The position numbers and the translations under genes were made by a program. 64,000 nucleotides of DNA, from the NCBI GenBank assembly GCA_027924585.1, contig BSBM01000440.1:14353501-14417500 (forward strand), given 5' to 3'. Shown in pieces: positions 1-10,789 of this stretch (position 1 is its first letter; each line of letters begins with the position of its first letter). Source of the DNA: Larix kaempferi. Lineage: Eukaryota; Streptophyta; Pinopsida; Pinales; Pinaceae. Under the pieces are notes generated by a model. It saw only the letters and a list, made by a program, of their open reading frames with translations, had not been told where the DNA came from and did not search any database.

Positions 1-1440
1 GATGTTTCCTTGATAGGAGCACGAGGTGTAGAACTGAAGTGTGGTAGTACTGATGGTAGGACTGACATACTTGTGGGGATGGGAAGTAACTGGGGTCATA
101 TAGTGGGTAGACTCAAACTTCCTTTGTTCAGAGCATGATGACATGGTTGACCTAGCAGCGTAGGGAACTGACTTATAGGTGTGGGGATCATAGCTTTTAG
201 GGACTGAAGGGTATGTATTGACTTTGGTGGGGTCAAGCTGATGGGTGTTGTTGAGGGGTTCTCAGGGTGACATACTGCAGAATACTCTGAACAAAGGCGA
301 CCAAAATGGGGAAGCTGCCATATGAGTAGACGTGATCTGTTGTGGCACCGAGAAGCACCATTGGGTCCTTCTTCGTAGTTTTAATGAGCTCCAAGAAGGG
401 ATAAAAGTGTGCTCTGAAAATGGTACTGTGCTGTGGATTTTGTGAGCCCAGGACTGTTCGTGCTCATTAGTGCTTTCATTTTTAAGGAGTCTGAAAACGA
501 TAAGAAGACTCTGCAGTTGGTTATGATTACTGTCCTGTTGGTTTTACGAGCCTGATGGTGATTGCTCGTGGTCGCTTTCATATTTAGAGAGTCTGAAAGC
601 GGTAAGTGGACTCCATTGGTGTTCTTTTTCGTAAGTTAGTCTCCAAGGCCCGAAAAAGCATAAAATGATGCAAATGGAGAACTCTTCTAGTCAATGTGAC
701 TAGAGTATTCCTTTTTCGTAATTAGTCTACAAGGTCCGGAAAAGGGGTAAACTTATACCAGGTAGACGCCCTTTCAGATACGTTTAGCGAGCATGAAAGG
801 AAGCAAGGTTGCTCGACGATCTTTTCATTGTTTTAGGAGTCAGAAAAGAGCTTAACAGAAACTCCCTAAGTGTCTTTTTCGTAAAAGGGATTGCTCGGCC
901 CGAAAAAGGGGTAAAATTATACCGAACAAAAAGGGATTTGATGAGAGCGAGAAAAGGTCTCAAGCATCATCATGAGTGCGGAAAAACTGAATCCGGTGAT
1001 ATAAAGATTGTCAAAAAAGGTCAACGACCAATGTGGCACGCAAATCGAGGTGACGAGGGGTCATGGGAAAAATGCCCAAAACATATGGAGGTGAGAGCGA
1101 GAAATGATCTCAAGCATCATCACGAGCGCAGAAAATTGAATCCGACGATATAAGGTTCATCAAAAATGGACGATGACCGATGTGGCACGCAAACCGAAGT
1201 GACGAGGGGGCATGGGAAAAATGCTCAAAAAATCTGGGCGTGAGAGCGAGAAATGATCTCAAGCATCATGACGAGCGCAGAAAACTAAATCCGGTGATAT
1301 AAGACTCGTAAAAAATAGACAACGACCGATGTGGCACGCAAACCGAGGCAACGAGGGCGTGAAAAAATGGTCAAAAAATGGACCTGGTGAAAACTGGAAA
1401 AGGAAAGAACTGTCATGAAGTTCAGTAATGGACGGTGGTG
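1..1440 (-). repeat. 3' tail of element A: stem-loop repeat array, non-coding
   Basis: The stretch is packed with short inverted repeats such as CTTTTTCG (624-631) with CGAAAAAG (651-658), CGCTTTCA (573-580) with TGAAAGCG (594-601), and CTTTTTCG (874-881) with CGAAAAAG (901-908). It is collinear with 59880-60480 of element F. No open reading frame here resembles a known protein; the 114-codon plus-strand frame at 809-1153 is antisense to the element and runs through the repeats. The tail lies between integrase and the unseen 3' LTR. Confidence 0.75.
943..1395. repeat. Tandem repeat, about 150-bp unit, about 3 copies
   Basis: The word GAGAGCGAGAAA starts near 943, 1093 and 1242, each followed by CTCAAGCATCAT and a conserved block containing GATGTGGCACGCAAA. 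The third copy decays into 1330-1395. It lies at the integrase-proximal end of the tail of element A. Confidence 0.85.
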
Positions 1441-1450
1441 TCCAATCGGT

Positions 1451-3322
1451 TCAATATGGGTAAAATCGCTTGGGGTACAACCCATTGCGTGGGTTGCGGA
1501 GGGGGTTTCCTTCTGAATCGGTCAAAATGTATGCCCCTTGTTCGAGGCAAGTGTGTATAATATATGGGCCTTGCCACATGGACACAAAATTTCCTTTCCC
1601 AGTTTTTTCATGAGCCTGATCATAGGCGAGGACAAGGTCCCCTTCAGAAAAATTTCTTGGGTGGACATGTTTATCATAATTCAATTTGGATCGGTTCTTG
1701 GCTGCTTCCATGGTTTGGAGGGCTGTGCGCCGATCTTCATCGGCCTGCTCCAGAAGTAGTAAACATTGCTCAATTGGGGCAGTGTCCGGTAGGAGTTCAA
1801 CGACCATATGTAGGGTTGGAATCTGGCACTCAATGGGGATGACAGATTCGACACCGTGAACTAAGTGGAAAGGGGTAAAACCCGTGGCGATTTTAGTTGA
1901 TGTGCGGTATGCCCATAGTGTCGGGAAGAGCATGTGGTGCCAATTTGATTTGTGTTTGTCTACAGTGTGCTGGAGGATGGTTTTCAAAATTTTGTTTATT
2001 GCTTCGACTTGGCCGCTTCCTTGGGGGTAGTAAGCAGAGGAGAAATGGTGTTCAAATTTCAGTAAGGTTGATAGTTCTCTCGAGACGGCGTCTTTGAAGT
2101 GAGAGCCGTGGTCTGAGACGAGTTGCTTTGGCACTCCAAAACGAGCGATAACATGGTTGAGAAAAAACCGTGCTGCGGTGTCGGCCTTGCAATTGTAAGT
2201 TGGCATGGCCTCCTCCCACTTGGTGAAATAATCTATAGCCACAATAATGTGTTTGTGACCGCCGACTGACGTGGGATTGCAATCGAGGAAGTCGATGGCC
2301 CATTTGCAGAATGGTCCGGCAGTGACGACTGGATGAAGGGGGGCTGGTGGGGTTCTTGCTTTGGGGGCAAAAAGTTGGCAGTTTTGACAGTGTTTGACTG
2401 CGGTGATGCAATCAGTAAATAATGACGGCCAAAAGTAACCTGCGCGAATGATCTTTTGGGTGGTAGCCATGCCGGAGAAATGGCCTCCGCAGGCACCGCT
2501 GTGGCAATCATTAAGGACCTGTTCTGCCTCACTATGGGATAAGCAACGTCGTAAGATGGTATCAACGCCGCGTCGATAAATTACATCCCCTAACAAGAGG
2601 TATCGGGGGGCATGGTGTCGTATACGACGGCGTCCGTCACGATCGATGTGGGGTCGAAATTTTTGCGTGCGGAGGTAAATTAAGATGTCACCGTACCATG
2701 GGTCGTCTGACGAAATGATGAAGATGTGATTGTCAATCAGATCCGTTTGGATAGAGGGTGATGATGAAGAGGATGGGAGGTCAGTGATGAGATGGGAAAG
2801 CACGAGGGATTTGGTGCTCTTGGGAGTTTTGAAAGTGAGGTCATATTCCTGGAGGATAATGAACCATTTAGCAACACGACCTTGTAGGAGCCGCCGGTTT
2901 AGGAGATAGACCATAGGGTTGGAGTCGGCGATGACTGTAGTGTGACCGAGTAGAATGTAGTGTCGTAATTTTTGGACGGAAAAGACTACAGCTAGGGATA
3001 ATCTTTCCTCGTATGGGTAACGTAGGGGTGGGCCGGACAAGGACTGGCTGATGTAATAAATGACATGCTCTTGGTGAGCAGCATCTTCTTGGACCAAGAC
3101 TCCGAACACGGCATGTTCAGATGCCGAGACGTAAAGGATGAAGTCCTGAGAGAAATTCAGAGGGGAGATTAGGGGGGCTTGTGTGAGAGCTTTCTTGAGG
3201 GCTTCGAATGTCGTGTCTGCTTGTTCATCCCAAACAAAGGGTATGTGGGTGCGAAGTATGCGTAAGAATCCGTGAACTTTGGTGGCGTAATCAGGACGAA
3301 GCGACGAAGGAAATTGGATCAC
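1451..3322 (-). pseudogene. Gypsy RNase H and integrase of element A
   Basis: The 623-codon frame is the C-terminal part of pol. The RNase H-like part comes first (LYVSASEHAV, then YPYEERLSLA and IADSNPMVYLL); the first acidic residue expected at LYVSAS is not obvious. Integrase follows with an HHCC zinc-binding segment (H-x-H ending HCQNC) and a catalytic core with the DDE residues in AIDFLDC, VSDHGSHF and GQVEAINK, then the TG-FTPFHLVHG segment typical of plant Gypsy integrases. The C-terminal LVLAYDQAHEKTGKG segment resembles the usual end domain. Upstream it joins RT through a TGA (3319-3321, probably once CGA) and a one-base frameshift near 3300. The product would integrate the cDNA. Confidence 0.93.
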
Positions 3323-4005
3323 CCCTGCAGGCTCTGGAGTTGCCGAAGCGTGCGAGGAGAGGGAAGGTCTAAGATGGCTTTGACTTTCAGGGGATCAACA
3401 GTAATTCCGTTCTGGGAAACAATGAAACCCAACAACCGGCCTGCAGGAACGCAAAAGACACACTTGTGTGGGTTCAAGCGGATTTTATATTTGCGACAAC
3501 GCAGGAAAACTTGTTGAAGGTCGTTAAGGTGGTTTGATCGTTTCCGGGAATGAGCTGTAAGGTCATCAAGATAGACCAGCAGGATATGGACCAAGTCATG
3601 AAAAAAATAGGTCATGGCCCGCTGGAAGGTGGCACCAGCATTTTTGAGGCTGAAAGGCATGACACGATAGGCAAAGGTGCCCCATGGGGTAGTAAAGGCA
3701 GTCTTGTACTGATCCTCCTTACGGATCTGAATCTGGTTGTATCCGGAAAAACCATCCATGAAAGATAAGACTTCATGTCCTGGACACGCATCAATGAGTT
3801 GGTCAATGAATGGCGTGGGGAAATTGTCTTTGGGACAAGCGCGGTTTAAATCACGAAAGTCAGTGCATACTCTAAGGGTGCCTTGTTTTTTGTTGACGGG
3901 AACGGGGTTTGAAACCCATGTGGTATAAGCAATAGGATAAATGAATCCTGCTTCGCGAAGTTTCTCAACCTCGGCTTTAACAGCGGGGAGTTTGGAAGGA
4001 TGGAT
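3322..4005 (-). pseudogene. Gypsy reverse transcriptase of element A
   Basis: The frame is open between two TGA stops (4006-4008 and 3319-3321). It contains the RT motifs in order: TDFRDLNRACPKD, FMDGFSGYNQI (motif A), MPFSLKNAGATFQRAM (motif B), the catalytic YLDD box at 3562-3573, and the LLGFIVS segment. RT copies element RNA into cDNA. Both flanking stops fit CGA to TGA decay, since the positions match arginine in related elements. It is expressed as part of a gag-pol polyprotein in intact relatives. Confidence 0.95.
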
Positions 4006-5063
4006 GGGTCACTGTTTCTGACGAATGTGGGGGACATCAGGCCATGTGTCAATGTGGTGTTTGATAATGGTGGGGTCAAGACCAGGCATTTCGGTATAGG
4101 ACCAGGCAAAGACATCACGGAATTCTTGGAAAAGTTTTTTGTATGCCTGAGTTTCCGCTTGAGTGCAAGATGCGCCCAGCGAGATGAGCTCAGGTTTCCC
4201 AGGTGTGGTGGAAATGTCAATTTGTATAATGGGGGAAATTTTTGATATATTCCCTTCTTCGAAGGCATCCGGTGCAGGGATGGGGTCTTTGAACCAATCG
4301 ACCATAGTGGGTATGAAATATTTCGATTCGACTGATAGCTGATTAGATGCGATGGAGGTAGACGCCTCTGGGAGGAAGTATGAGCGATGATGCATATCGT
4401 CCCAAGGGTAGTCGGGTGCAGTGAGTGTTTCCAAAATTTGCTCATCAGTATGGAAGTAGTCAGACCATAAATCAAGGGGTTCTATTTTGAAAGTGGTTGA
4501 AATCATATAGATGGTATTGATTTCTTCCGAAGCAGATGATTTCGGAGGGTAAATTTCCTCGATGGTAGGGGGCGCCCTCTCAAGGCCCAAATTATTCATC
4601 TTGTAGAGAGCTGCTCTGTAATCTGGGATATTAGGACAGTGATGTGAGTAGTGGCCGTAAATACCGCATATCGCACAAGGGTGGTTGGTACGCAGTGATT
4701 TGTCACGAGGCATGGGGTTTGAGTCGATTTTGACAACCGGGATGTTGGGGTCGTCATCCAGCATTTGCATGTGTTCCTGTAATGCAGGTAACTGTGGACA
4801 CTAATGAGTTGGATGACCTAACTCATCACACAATGAGCATTTAGGAGGAGCACGGAACATGGGGGAAGGTTTAACTGCTTTGGGTGGGGGTACCGCAGTG
4901 TATGGTTGTGTGACTCTGCACCCAGTGGGCCTGATGAGAGAGGGGGATTCGTAGATGACGAAGGAGTAGTGATACCGGGAGGTGGTTGAGTAGAAGTGAC
5001 AATGGGTTGCACCGGTTCCAGGATGACATTTGGTGTCGGTGGGGGAACGGGAGGCGAAATATA
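4006..5063 (-). pseudogene. Linker region of pol with two CCHC zinc knuckles, element A
   Basis: Between protease and RT lies a region with two zinc knuckles: CSLCDELGHPTH, then a TAG at 4801-4803, then C; and CAICGIYGHYSHHC. Both have CX2CX4HX4C spacing. An acidic stretch and the pre-RT segment (FRDVFAWSYTEMPGLD) follow. A proline-rich part (4818-5012) is joined to the knuckles through a frameshift between roughly 4860 and 4990. Zinc knuckles bind nucleic acid and normally end gag; a second pair after protease is unusual, and the same pairing forms the main ORF of elements E and F. Confidence 0.75.
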
Positions 5064-6401
5064 CTAGACGGGTAATCCCAATGTTAATCCGGGGAGACTA
5101 AGGGTAGCCATAACCGGAGCGCTTACTACGCCCGAGGGAGGGAATAGAAAGGGGATGGTGTGGATGGGTGTAACACCAATGTGACTAGGGACCAATGGTG
5201 GTTTAGGTAACAAGGATGGTTGATTGTTGGGTGTTTGTGTATTGTGGGAAAGAGTACAGAGGTTAGCGACGTGTGTCTCCGGTGACGGTGGTGGAATGGA
5301 TTGGAATGTAGATGTCATCGGCGCATCGGAGTAAAGTCCGGGTCCCACAGAAGAAAGGAACGAGGTAGTTGCACCACAAACAGGTTGTTCAACCATGGGG
5401 AGAACATTTTCAGGTGCAGTGGGGGCCTTGGGATCGTAATAGGTAAGTTGGTCGACCTTGACCACGCGTCCCTCATGGGGGAACATCATAGTACAAAAAA
5501 TGGATGAGGCAACCGCCCGCATGGCATACATGTAGCTGCGACCAAGTAAGAGGTTATAATCGAGTTGGGCATTGATGACCTCAATGTCAATGAGCACGGT
5601 TTTACTAGCCAGTTGGACGGGTACATTAGCTAATAGACCTTGGGGTTGAGCCAAAAGGCCATCGTAGGCTCGCAACGCAGTGGTGGACTGCTGGAGAGTA
5701 GGGGATCCCAACTTCTGCCAAACGAATGTGGACATAACGCATGTAGAGGCACCCTCATCGATAATGCACCGATGGATGACAAGATTTCGAACGGAAACGG
5801 AAACTTGGAATGCTAAAGTGGAAGGCAAGCGTGGTTCGGACTGGTCTGAATCGAATGCCATCAGTTGTGAATCATTGGGGTCAATAGCGCCAATGGCAGA
5901 GAGCAATGTCTTGCGCTGTGAAGGACAGTTTTTTAAGACTTCTAAAGCAGACATGGCTACAGGAGACTGGGCTAAGTCATCTACAATGTTGTAATTCGAC
6001 GTAGCGCGAGCATTGGGATTATTGTTGATGCGACGAAGTGGGAAGCGAGGTGCTTTTGAAGCGCCATCGAGTGGGGCCGGAGGTATACGTAATCTCTGAT
6101 CTGTGGGATGAACGTTAGTGTTCTTGTCGGCGGGAGGGGCTTCAGGGGTGGAGCCATATTGGTTCCGGCGGGTTTGGAGGTTGGCATCTACGGATGACAT
6201 CATCAACAAGTGGTGGGTATCTAAATCGAACATGGGTTGATCAGGAGCGGCATAAGTGATTTGTTGTGGTGGCGCATTGCCCTGAGGGGGAGCTAACGGT
6301 TGAGTGTTCACTACACCTTGGGTTGGAAAGAGGTTTTGCAGCACCAAAGATTGATGTTGAGGTGGTGGAGGGTTGGGTGGCGGCTGAGGAGCCGCTTGTC
6401 C
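5064..6401 (-). pseudogene. Retropepsin-like protease region of element A
   Basis: The frame continues directly from gag after one TAA (6402-6404) and ends at a TAG (5064-5066). The aspartic protease centre reads IIDEGASTCVM, with DEG in place of the usual DSG or DTG. Downstream, IDIEVINAQLDYNLLLGRSY matches the flap and LLGR part of retropepsin-like domains, followed by MFPHEGRVVKVDQ. Close homologues lie in element E (35060-35630) and element F (61685-62277). The C-terminal end carries a PFLFPPSGVV and SLPGLTLGLP segment that recurs at the start of the ORFs of E and F. The protease would process the polyprotein. Confidence 0.85.
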
Positions 6402-8513
6402 TTAACGATGGGCATCGTCAGTCCAGAGTTTCTGAGCTCGCTCCAAATGTGGGCAAGCATGTGTGTAATGGCCATAGACCCCGCAAATAGAACAAGGATG
6501 GTTTGTTCTAAGGTTATTGTTTTTGGGATGCCTAGGATTACGATCCGGATTCTGGTTGGGAGGAGCAGCGTTGTTATTTTGCAGAGGATTGGGAAGTAGA
6601 GGACCTTGATGTTGTTGTTGGTTGTTGCCGCAGTTACGTCCTCTTCCACGGTTTTGTTTCCCACCCTGGTTGCGCTGGTTGTTTTGGTGTTGGGGCTGAT
6701 TGTGTTGTGTGTACACTTGCCCTTGAGCAACAGGAGGATTTTGGTTTACCGCAGGTGCGGGAGCAGGTTGCGGTGCATAATAAGCTGGTGGGGTTGGAGG
6801 TGGTCCAGTTACTTGCTGGGGTTGTTGGTAACCCTGAGCTATTGGAGGTGTTGGGCTAGCTGTCGCAGCTTGCTGTGGGTAATACATTGGTTGAGGTGCG
6901 ACTGGGGGGGCGTATGCGGGTGGTGCATGAACAAAGCACTGAGGTGGACATGAGGGTCCATGGGTATGGTGGTGATGTGCCATGGGAGCATATGAATTGG
7001 TTGCTCCAGATTGAGATGTATCCCGCGAAAGGTCGGGACCATGGCTAGGATGTGCAATGGAAAAGGGTTTGGGATGCGAGGCCATATGACCAATGATGCC
7101 ATCTACGGCATGGGATGCCCCCGACGCATCGTGTTGGGATGAATCGCCTCGAGGTGCGTCTGGTATAATGGTATATAGATAACCCGATTGGGCGTAAATG
7201 AGGTCAAATTGTTGGGCTTTGAGGATGGCCTCTTCTTCAAACTGGGGTCGTTCGGATGCCACATCCTTGGCAATGAGAGGGAGGAGGGATTTTAGAAACC
7301 AATCTAAGAAGATACAGTCATCTAACTTGATTTTGCAGAGGCTTCGGCGTTGACGCCACTCATGAATGTGGTCAGTGATGTGGGTGGCCGTGTTCTGTCT
7401 GCAAGACAGTAGGATCTCGACTCCCGCGTCATAGCGAACAGGTAACTGAAAGAACTGCAGGAAGGTCGTGGCAAGGGAGGTAAAGGTGTCATGGGTCCCA
7501 TGGGGCTGCTCGATATACCACTTAGCTGCAGAGCCAGTGAAGGTGCGCTGTAACAGACGGAGGCGGATAGAGTCGTCCACTATGGAGTTGGAGGAACACC
7601 ATAGATGGAAGGACATGATATGGTTCTGGGGGTCCTCACCTGCCTTGCCCTCAAACTTAGGGATGTCGGAGGGGAGTTTGGTGGGCATGTGAGGCCACGC
7701 AGGGTCATGTCTGATAGTATCATTGGTTAGCCTGGCTAATTCTGGTAAGTTCAAACTCGCCATGTAAGGTAAGCTAGCAGATGGATGTGGCGTAGTGACT
7801 GGGACATGACTAGTCATGGTGGTATGATGTAGGGGTCCAGTAGCTCCTAAGGGTATGCTAGGTATTGAAGGTATGTGTCCTCCAACAGCTGTGGTCTGGT
7901 ATGGGCCAGCGTTTCCAAGTGCAACATGGGTTACACCGAGGTTAGGAATAGTAGTGGGGATTCCTGGGATATGGGTTGTGGTAGTGAGAGGGTGTGTGAC
8001 CCCTATGTTTGGCATACCAATAATAGGAGGTAGTCTTGTGTTGGGCATTCCTAAAGGTGGAGTGTCCCCTATATAAGGCATACCTAGGGGGGTGGTTGTT
8101 TCCATGGATGGCGCCGCAGTAGAAGGGTCTGTGGATGTATCTCCTATGGTACTGGTAAAAAGTGGGTCGAATTGTGTTCCAGCCATGAGGTTGGTTGGTA
8201 ATAACTCGATAGGGTTTTCGGATTCAGCCTCAGTATTAGATGTGAAGTGAGGCGTGTCATAATCGGATGACTGTATGTTTGATCGATGATGTGTCGAGTC
8301 AAGGGATAAGGCTCGACGTTGGTGACGTGGAGAGCCAAGTAGACTGAACTCTGGGGGTTCACCCTGAAGACGACGAGAGCGTCTAAAATTCTCAATGGTG
8401 AGAAATAAGTTTTTGTGTAAAAATATTCTGTGTAAGATGGTAATGTATAAAAAACTCAAAACCCTAATGCAACCAAGGGTGCAAAAAAGGGGAGTGAAAA
8501 TAAAGGCTCTCAA
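6402..8513 (-). CDS. Gag polyprotein of element A (703 codons)
   Basis: The frame is intact for 703 codons. The hydrophobic first 40 residues are probably not all translated, and a start at a later methionine (for example MAGTQFDPL) is possible. The N-terminal third is rich in degenerate GMPNIG-like repeats. The core (IPKFEGKAGEDPQNHI through AAKWYIEQ to QFEEEAILKAQQFD) matches the retrotransposon gag domain. A proline and glutamine-rich stretch follows, then a basic segment (NRGRGRN) and the zinc knuckle CSICGVYGHYTHAC. Gag forms the particle that packages element RNA. A single in-frame TAA separates it from protease; readthrough or decay are both possible. Confidence 0.9.
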   Translation of the reverse strand: MRAFIFTPLFCTLGCIRVLSFLYITILHRIFLHKNLFLTIENFRRSRRLQGEPPEFSLLGSPRHQRRALSLDSTHHRSNIQSSDYDTPHFTSNTEAESENPIELLPTNLMAGTQFDPLFTSTIGDTSTDPSTAAPSMETTTPLGMPYIGDTPPLGMPNTRLPPIIGMPNIGVTHPLTTTTHIPGIPTTIPNLGVTHVALGNAGPYQTTAVGGHIPSIPSIPLGATGPLHHTTMTSHVPVTTPHPSASLPYMASLNLPELARLTNDTIRHDPAWPHMPTKLPSDIPKFEGKAGEDPQNHIMSFHLWCSSNSIVDDSIRLRLLQRTFTGSAAKWYIEQPHGTHDTFTSLATTFLQFFQLPVRYDAGVEILLSCRQNTATHITDHIHEWRQRRSLCKIKLDDCIFLDWFLKSLLPLIAKDVASERPQFEEEAILKAQQFDLIYAQSGYLYTIIPDAPRGDSSQHDASGASHAVDGIIGHMASHPKPFSIAHPSHGPDLSRDTSQSGATNSYAPMAHHHHTHGPSCPPQCFVHAPPAYAPPVAPQPMYYPQQAATASPTPPIAQGYQQPQQVTGPPPTPPAYYAPQPAPAPAVNQNPPVAQGQVYTQHNQPQHQNNQRNQGGKQNRGRGRNCGNNQQQHQGPLLPNPLQNNNAAPPNQNPDRNPRHPKNNNLRTNHPCSICGVYGHYTHACPHLERAQKLWTDDAHR

Positions 8514-8749
8514 GCCAAAAAATCAACCTCAAAAAGCACTTATTATAGCAGTTGTGCTATAATAAGTGGAGGGATGCAAAAAATGGTCAGAGTACCAACA
8601 GGCAAACAGCTTCTAGAAAAAAGAGGTGCTACTAGACCAAAGGTGGATTGTATCATGCAAACACCTAACTAAAATTATTGTGAATCAATAAACGATATTC
8701 TCTGCAAGGTGATGAAATCCAAGTCAGACAATATTGAGTGTTGAATCAA

Positions 8750-9087
8750 CGGCTAGATATCCCCCTACCGGGAGGGACACCGGGTAATCAATCCTAAAGA
8801 ATGGCAACTAGGATACTCCGTTCATGACACGTCTAGAAAAGGTAAATCTGTTGTTTGGTCCTTTTACCGCAATACCCCCATACAGGGATATCCGGAGAAC
8901 TGCGAATGGTAGCCTTCAGTTACTGAATGGATTTCGGTATTCCACTCAGGCTTCCGGAACCATCCTCACGACTTCAACCCTCCTAGGGGAGAGGCCTTCC
9001 GATAAACTGGTTATGACCGTGCCAAAAAATACTAGGAGATTTTGGTTCCCTAATGGACAACAGCTATGTCTCAAATGTAATAACTGA
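8750..9087 (+). other. Antisense reading frame in the leader of A, conserved in element E
   Basis: On the strand opposite to gag, 8824-9087 is open for 87 codons (MTRLEKVNLL to LCLKCNN). Element E has a related block in its own leader, also antisense (33235-33625): both carry GATATCCC-CTACCG, ACTAGGATAC, a CGTTCATGACA start context, and an end reading LCLKC. The copy in E is broken by stops. Conservation in two diverged elements suggests either a former antisense gene or a conserved RNA or DNA element. No protein family is recognised. Confidence 0.55.
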
Positions 9088-9607
9088 GGGGTGTTATTGG
9101 AACACCTATCCCCTCAATACTACCTAGCTACAAAGTTCTTTTAAGTGCTCCCTAAGTGGGGTTAAAAGTTGGTTGAAGTTAGGGTAAAATTTTAAGGCTC
9201 AGTTTAAATTACGTGTTTGAGTGGGTGCACGTGTGGTATTTTAAACTGAAATTGAAAAAGTAAATGCTTTGCAGAAAATATTCAAAAAACAAAGGATCTT
9301 TTGAAATAGGAAAGCAAATAATATGAATTTTTTAAGAAATAAATGGATTTCTTTTAAAATTTGCAATGGGCAAAATATCAAGGAAGTAAATAGTAAAAAA
9401 AATTTAATCTAGATAAAATGCAAAATAAATCATTCTTTCAATTTCTGAAATTTTTTAAAAAGACTTTTTTAAATGAGCATTCTAAATAGTAAAAAGATTT
9501 CTAGCTGTAAAAAGTGCAGGAATTTTAATACTGTAAAATGTGCTAGTTGGGCAGAAAACACAGCAAAAAATTAATTTTTTAAACGGATTGGCCGAATGGA
9601 AAAAATT

Positions 9608-9870
9608 GGCATCGCGGGTTTTGACAGAAAAGCTGCGATGGACCGCGTGGGTTTCAGTCGCGATGGGCAGCGCGGGTTTCAGCCACGATGTGCAACGTGG
9701 GATTTCGTCACATAGTCGCGATGTGCAGCGCAGAAAATGTCCGCGAAGCCGCAATGTGCAGCGCGCTAATTGGCCGCGAAGCCGCAGTGAACCGCGTGGA
9801 AAAGAGCCGCGCAGTCGCGATGAGCCGCGCAACTGTTGGGCAAAAAGCCGCGAGGCGAAAGCCGTACACA
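9608..9870. repeat. GC-rich degenerate tandem repeat in the leader of A
   Basis: Words such as GCGATGTGCAGCGC, CGCGAAGCCGC and CGCGGGTTTCAG recur at about 20-45 bp spacing. The block is strikingly CG-rich compared with the AT-rich sequence on its left. Confidence 0.7.
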
Positions 9871-10043
9871 GACGCCGAAAAATGAACCCGAAAATTGAAA
9901 ATTTTGGGCTGTTAATGGCAATAAAATGGGCCAAGATCTAGAACAGCAATGGATCTGTTGTCTAGGGTGGGAGATCTATGAATTAAACTAACTAATACTA
10001 ACAAAAACTAAGATCTAAAGCAAAAGTGAGATCTAAAAATTCG

Positions 10044-10061
10044 AAAGCAGCGGAGTCGCCA
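10044..10061 (-). other. Primer-binding site of element A
   Basis: The minus strand reads TGGCGACTCCGCTGC, starting five bases after the CA end of the LTR. It is complementary to a tRNA 3' end of the type used by Tat/Ogre-like elements. Element D (28788) and element E (31265) have near-identical sites. Confidence 0.85.
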
Positions 10062-10066
10062 AAAAC

Positions 10067-10783
10067 TGTTGGCTTAGTTTTGCAACCAAGCTTAGTGCTA
10101 TGGGCACCTGCTAACTAGTAGCTGCAGTCTCAAATATTAAAGCAAAAACAAATGTAAATCTAAACTAAAACTAAACTAGCATGTGCATATCATAATAAAC
10201 TTTTGAATTGAAAACAAGAACAAGAAATAGAGAAAATAAATTTGTATTGAAAATGGGGGCAAGCAAGTGCTTGCAATAATAATACCTCCAAATGGTGAAG
10301 GTTGTTGAGTAGCTCCAAGGGTGAGCAGCTCCAAACTCCAAAGGGTCCCTTCTCCAAGGTAGCTACAATGGCCAAAAACTCATGGGAGATTTTGGCAGCA
10401 TGAGGATAGGATGATGGATGGATGTAAAGTGAGGAGCCCCTACCACCTTTTTATAGTTTTTGGTGGTGGGGAATACCATTATGGTTTTGTGGAAACCAAT
10501 GGTATTGACCAACATGGTTTAGGTACTTTTCCGTCCTTTTTCCTTTTTTGAATATTTTTAATATTTTTATTCCCTTTTTAATATTTTTGAGAATTTTGGA
10601 CCCTTTTTGAGGGTTTTTTTTTATGTTTTTTTAGGAAAAATACTCATTTTGAGTGGGAAAAGGGGTGTATTAAGGTCTTTTGGTTACCTTTTGGTGGCTT
10701 TAGAGGCTCAAATGGTGGAAAAGTGGACAAATGGGTCATGTGAATAAGGGAATGAGCTAGTGAGCACTTTTTAGGTGTTAACA
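10067..10783 (-). repeat. 5' LTR of element A (717 bp)
   Basis: On the minus strand the LTR starts TGTTAACACC and ends CCAACA, followed by the primer-binding site. The right boundary abuts Copia RT sequence. The left boundary is set by the CA next to the primer-binding site, since the partner LTR is out of view. Confidence 0.85.
10448..10455 (-). promoter_or_regulatory. TATA box of element A
   Basis: TATAAAAA on the minus strand in a GC-rich surround in the middle of the LTR, correctly placed to start element transcription toward gag. Confidence 0.55.
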
Positions 10784-10789
10784 ATCATG

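Larger units (their letters stand above)
8514..10043 (-). other. 5' leader of element A, non-coding on the element strand
   Basis: About 1.5 kb between the primer-binding site and gag. It contains a short perfect inverted repeat at 8538-8562 (CTTATTATAGCA and TGCTATAATAAG), an antisense reading frame (8824-9087), an AT-rich part (9200-9540) and a GC-rich repeat (9608-9870). Long leaders are common in Tat-like elements. Confidence 0.7.
1..10783 (-). mobile_element. Element A: Tat-like Ty3/Gypsy LTR retrotransposon, 3' LTR outside window
   Basis: Reading leftwards from 10783 the order is 5' LTR, primer-binding site, leader, gag, protease, double zinc knuckle, RT, RNase H, integrase and a repeat-rich 3' tail. 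RNase H before integrase marks Ty3/Gypsy. The long 3' tail after integrase and the primer-binding site type resemble the Tat/Ogre group, which is inference. No 3' LTR or polypurine tract is visible in 1-1450, so the element continues left of the window. The coding part is interrupted by only about seven lesions, making this the best preserved element here. It interrupts a Copia RT gene; the five bases after its LTR (10784-10788, ATCAT) would be the target duplication. Confidence 0.9.

Noticed and set aside
809-1153. 114-codon plus-strand frame as a gene
   Set aside because: It is antisense to element A, runs into the 150-bp repeats and has no protein-like pattern.
9540-9941. 133-codon plus-strand and 150-codon minus-strand frames as genes
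   Set aside because: Both cross the CG-rich repeat of the leader; arginine and alanine-rich composition comes from the repeat.
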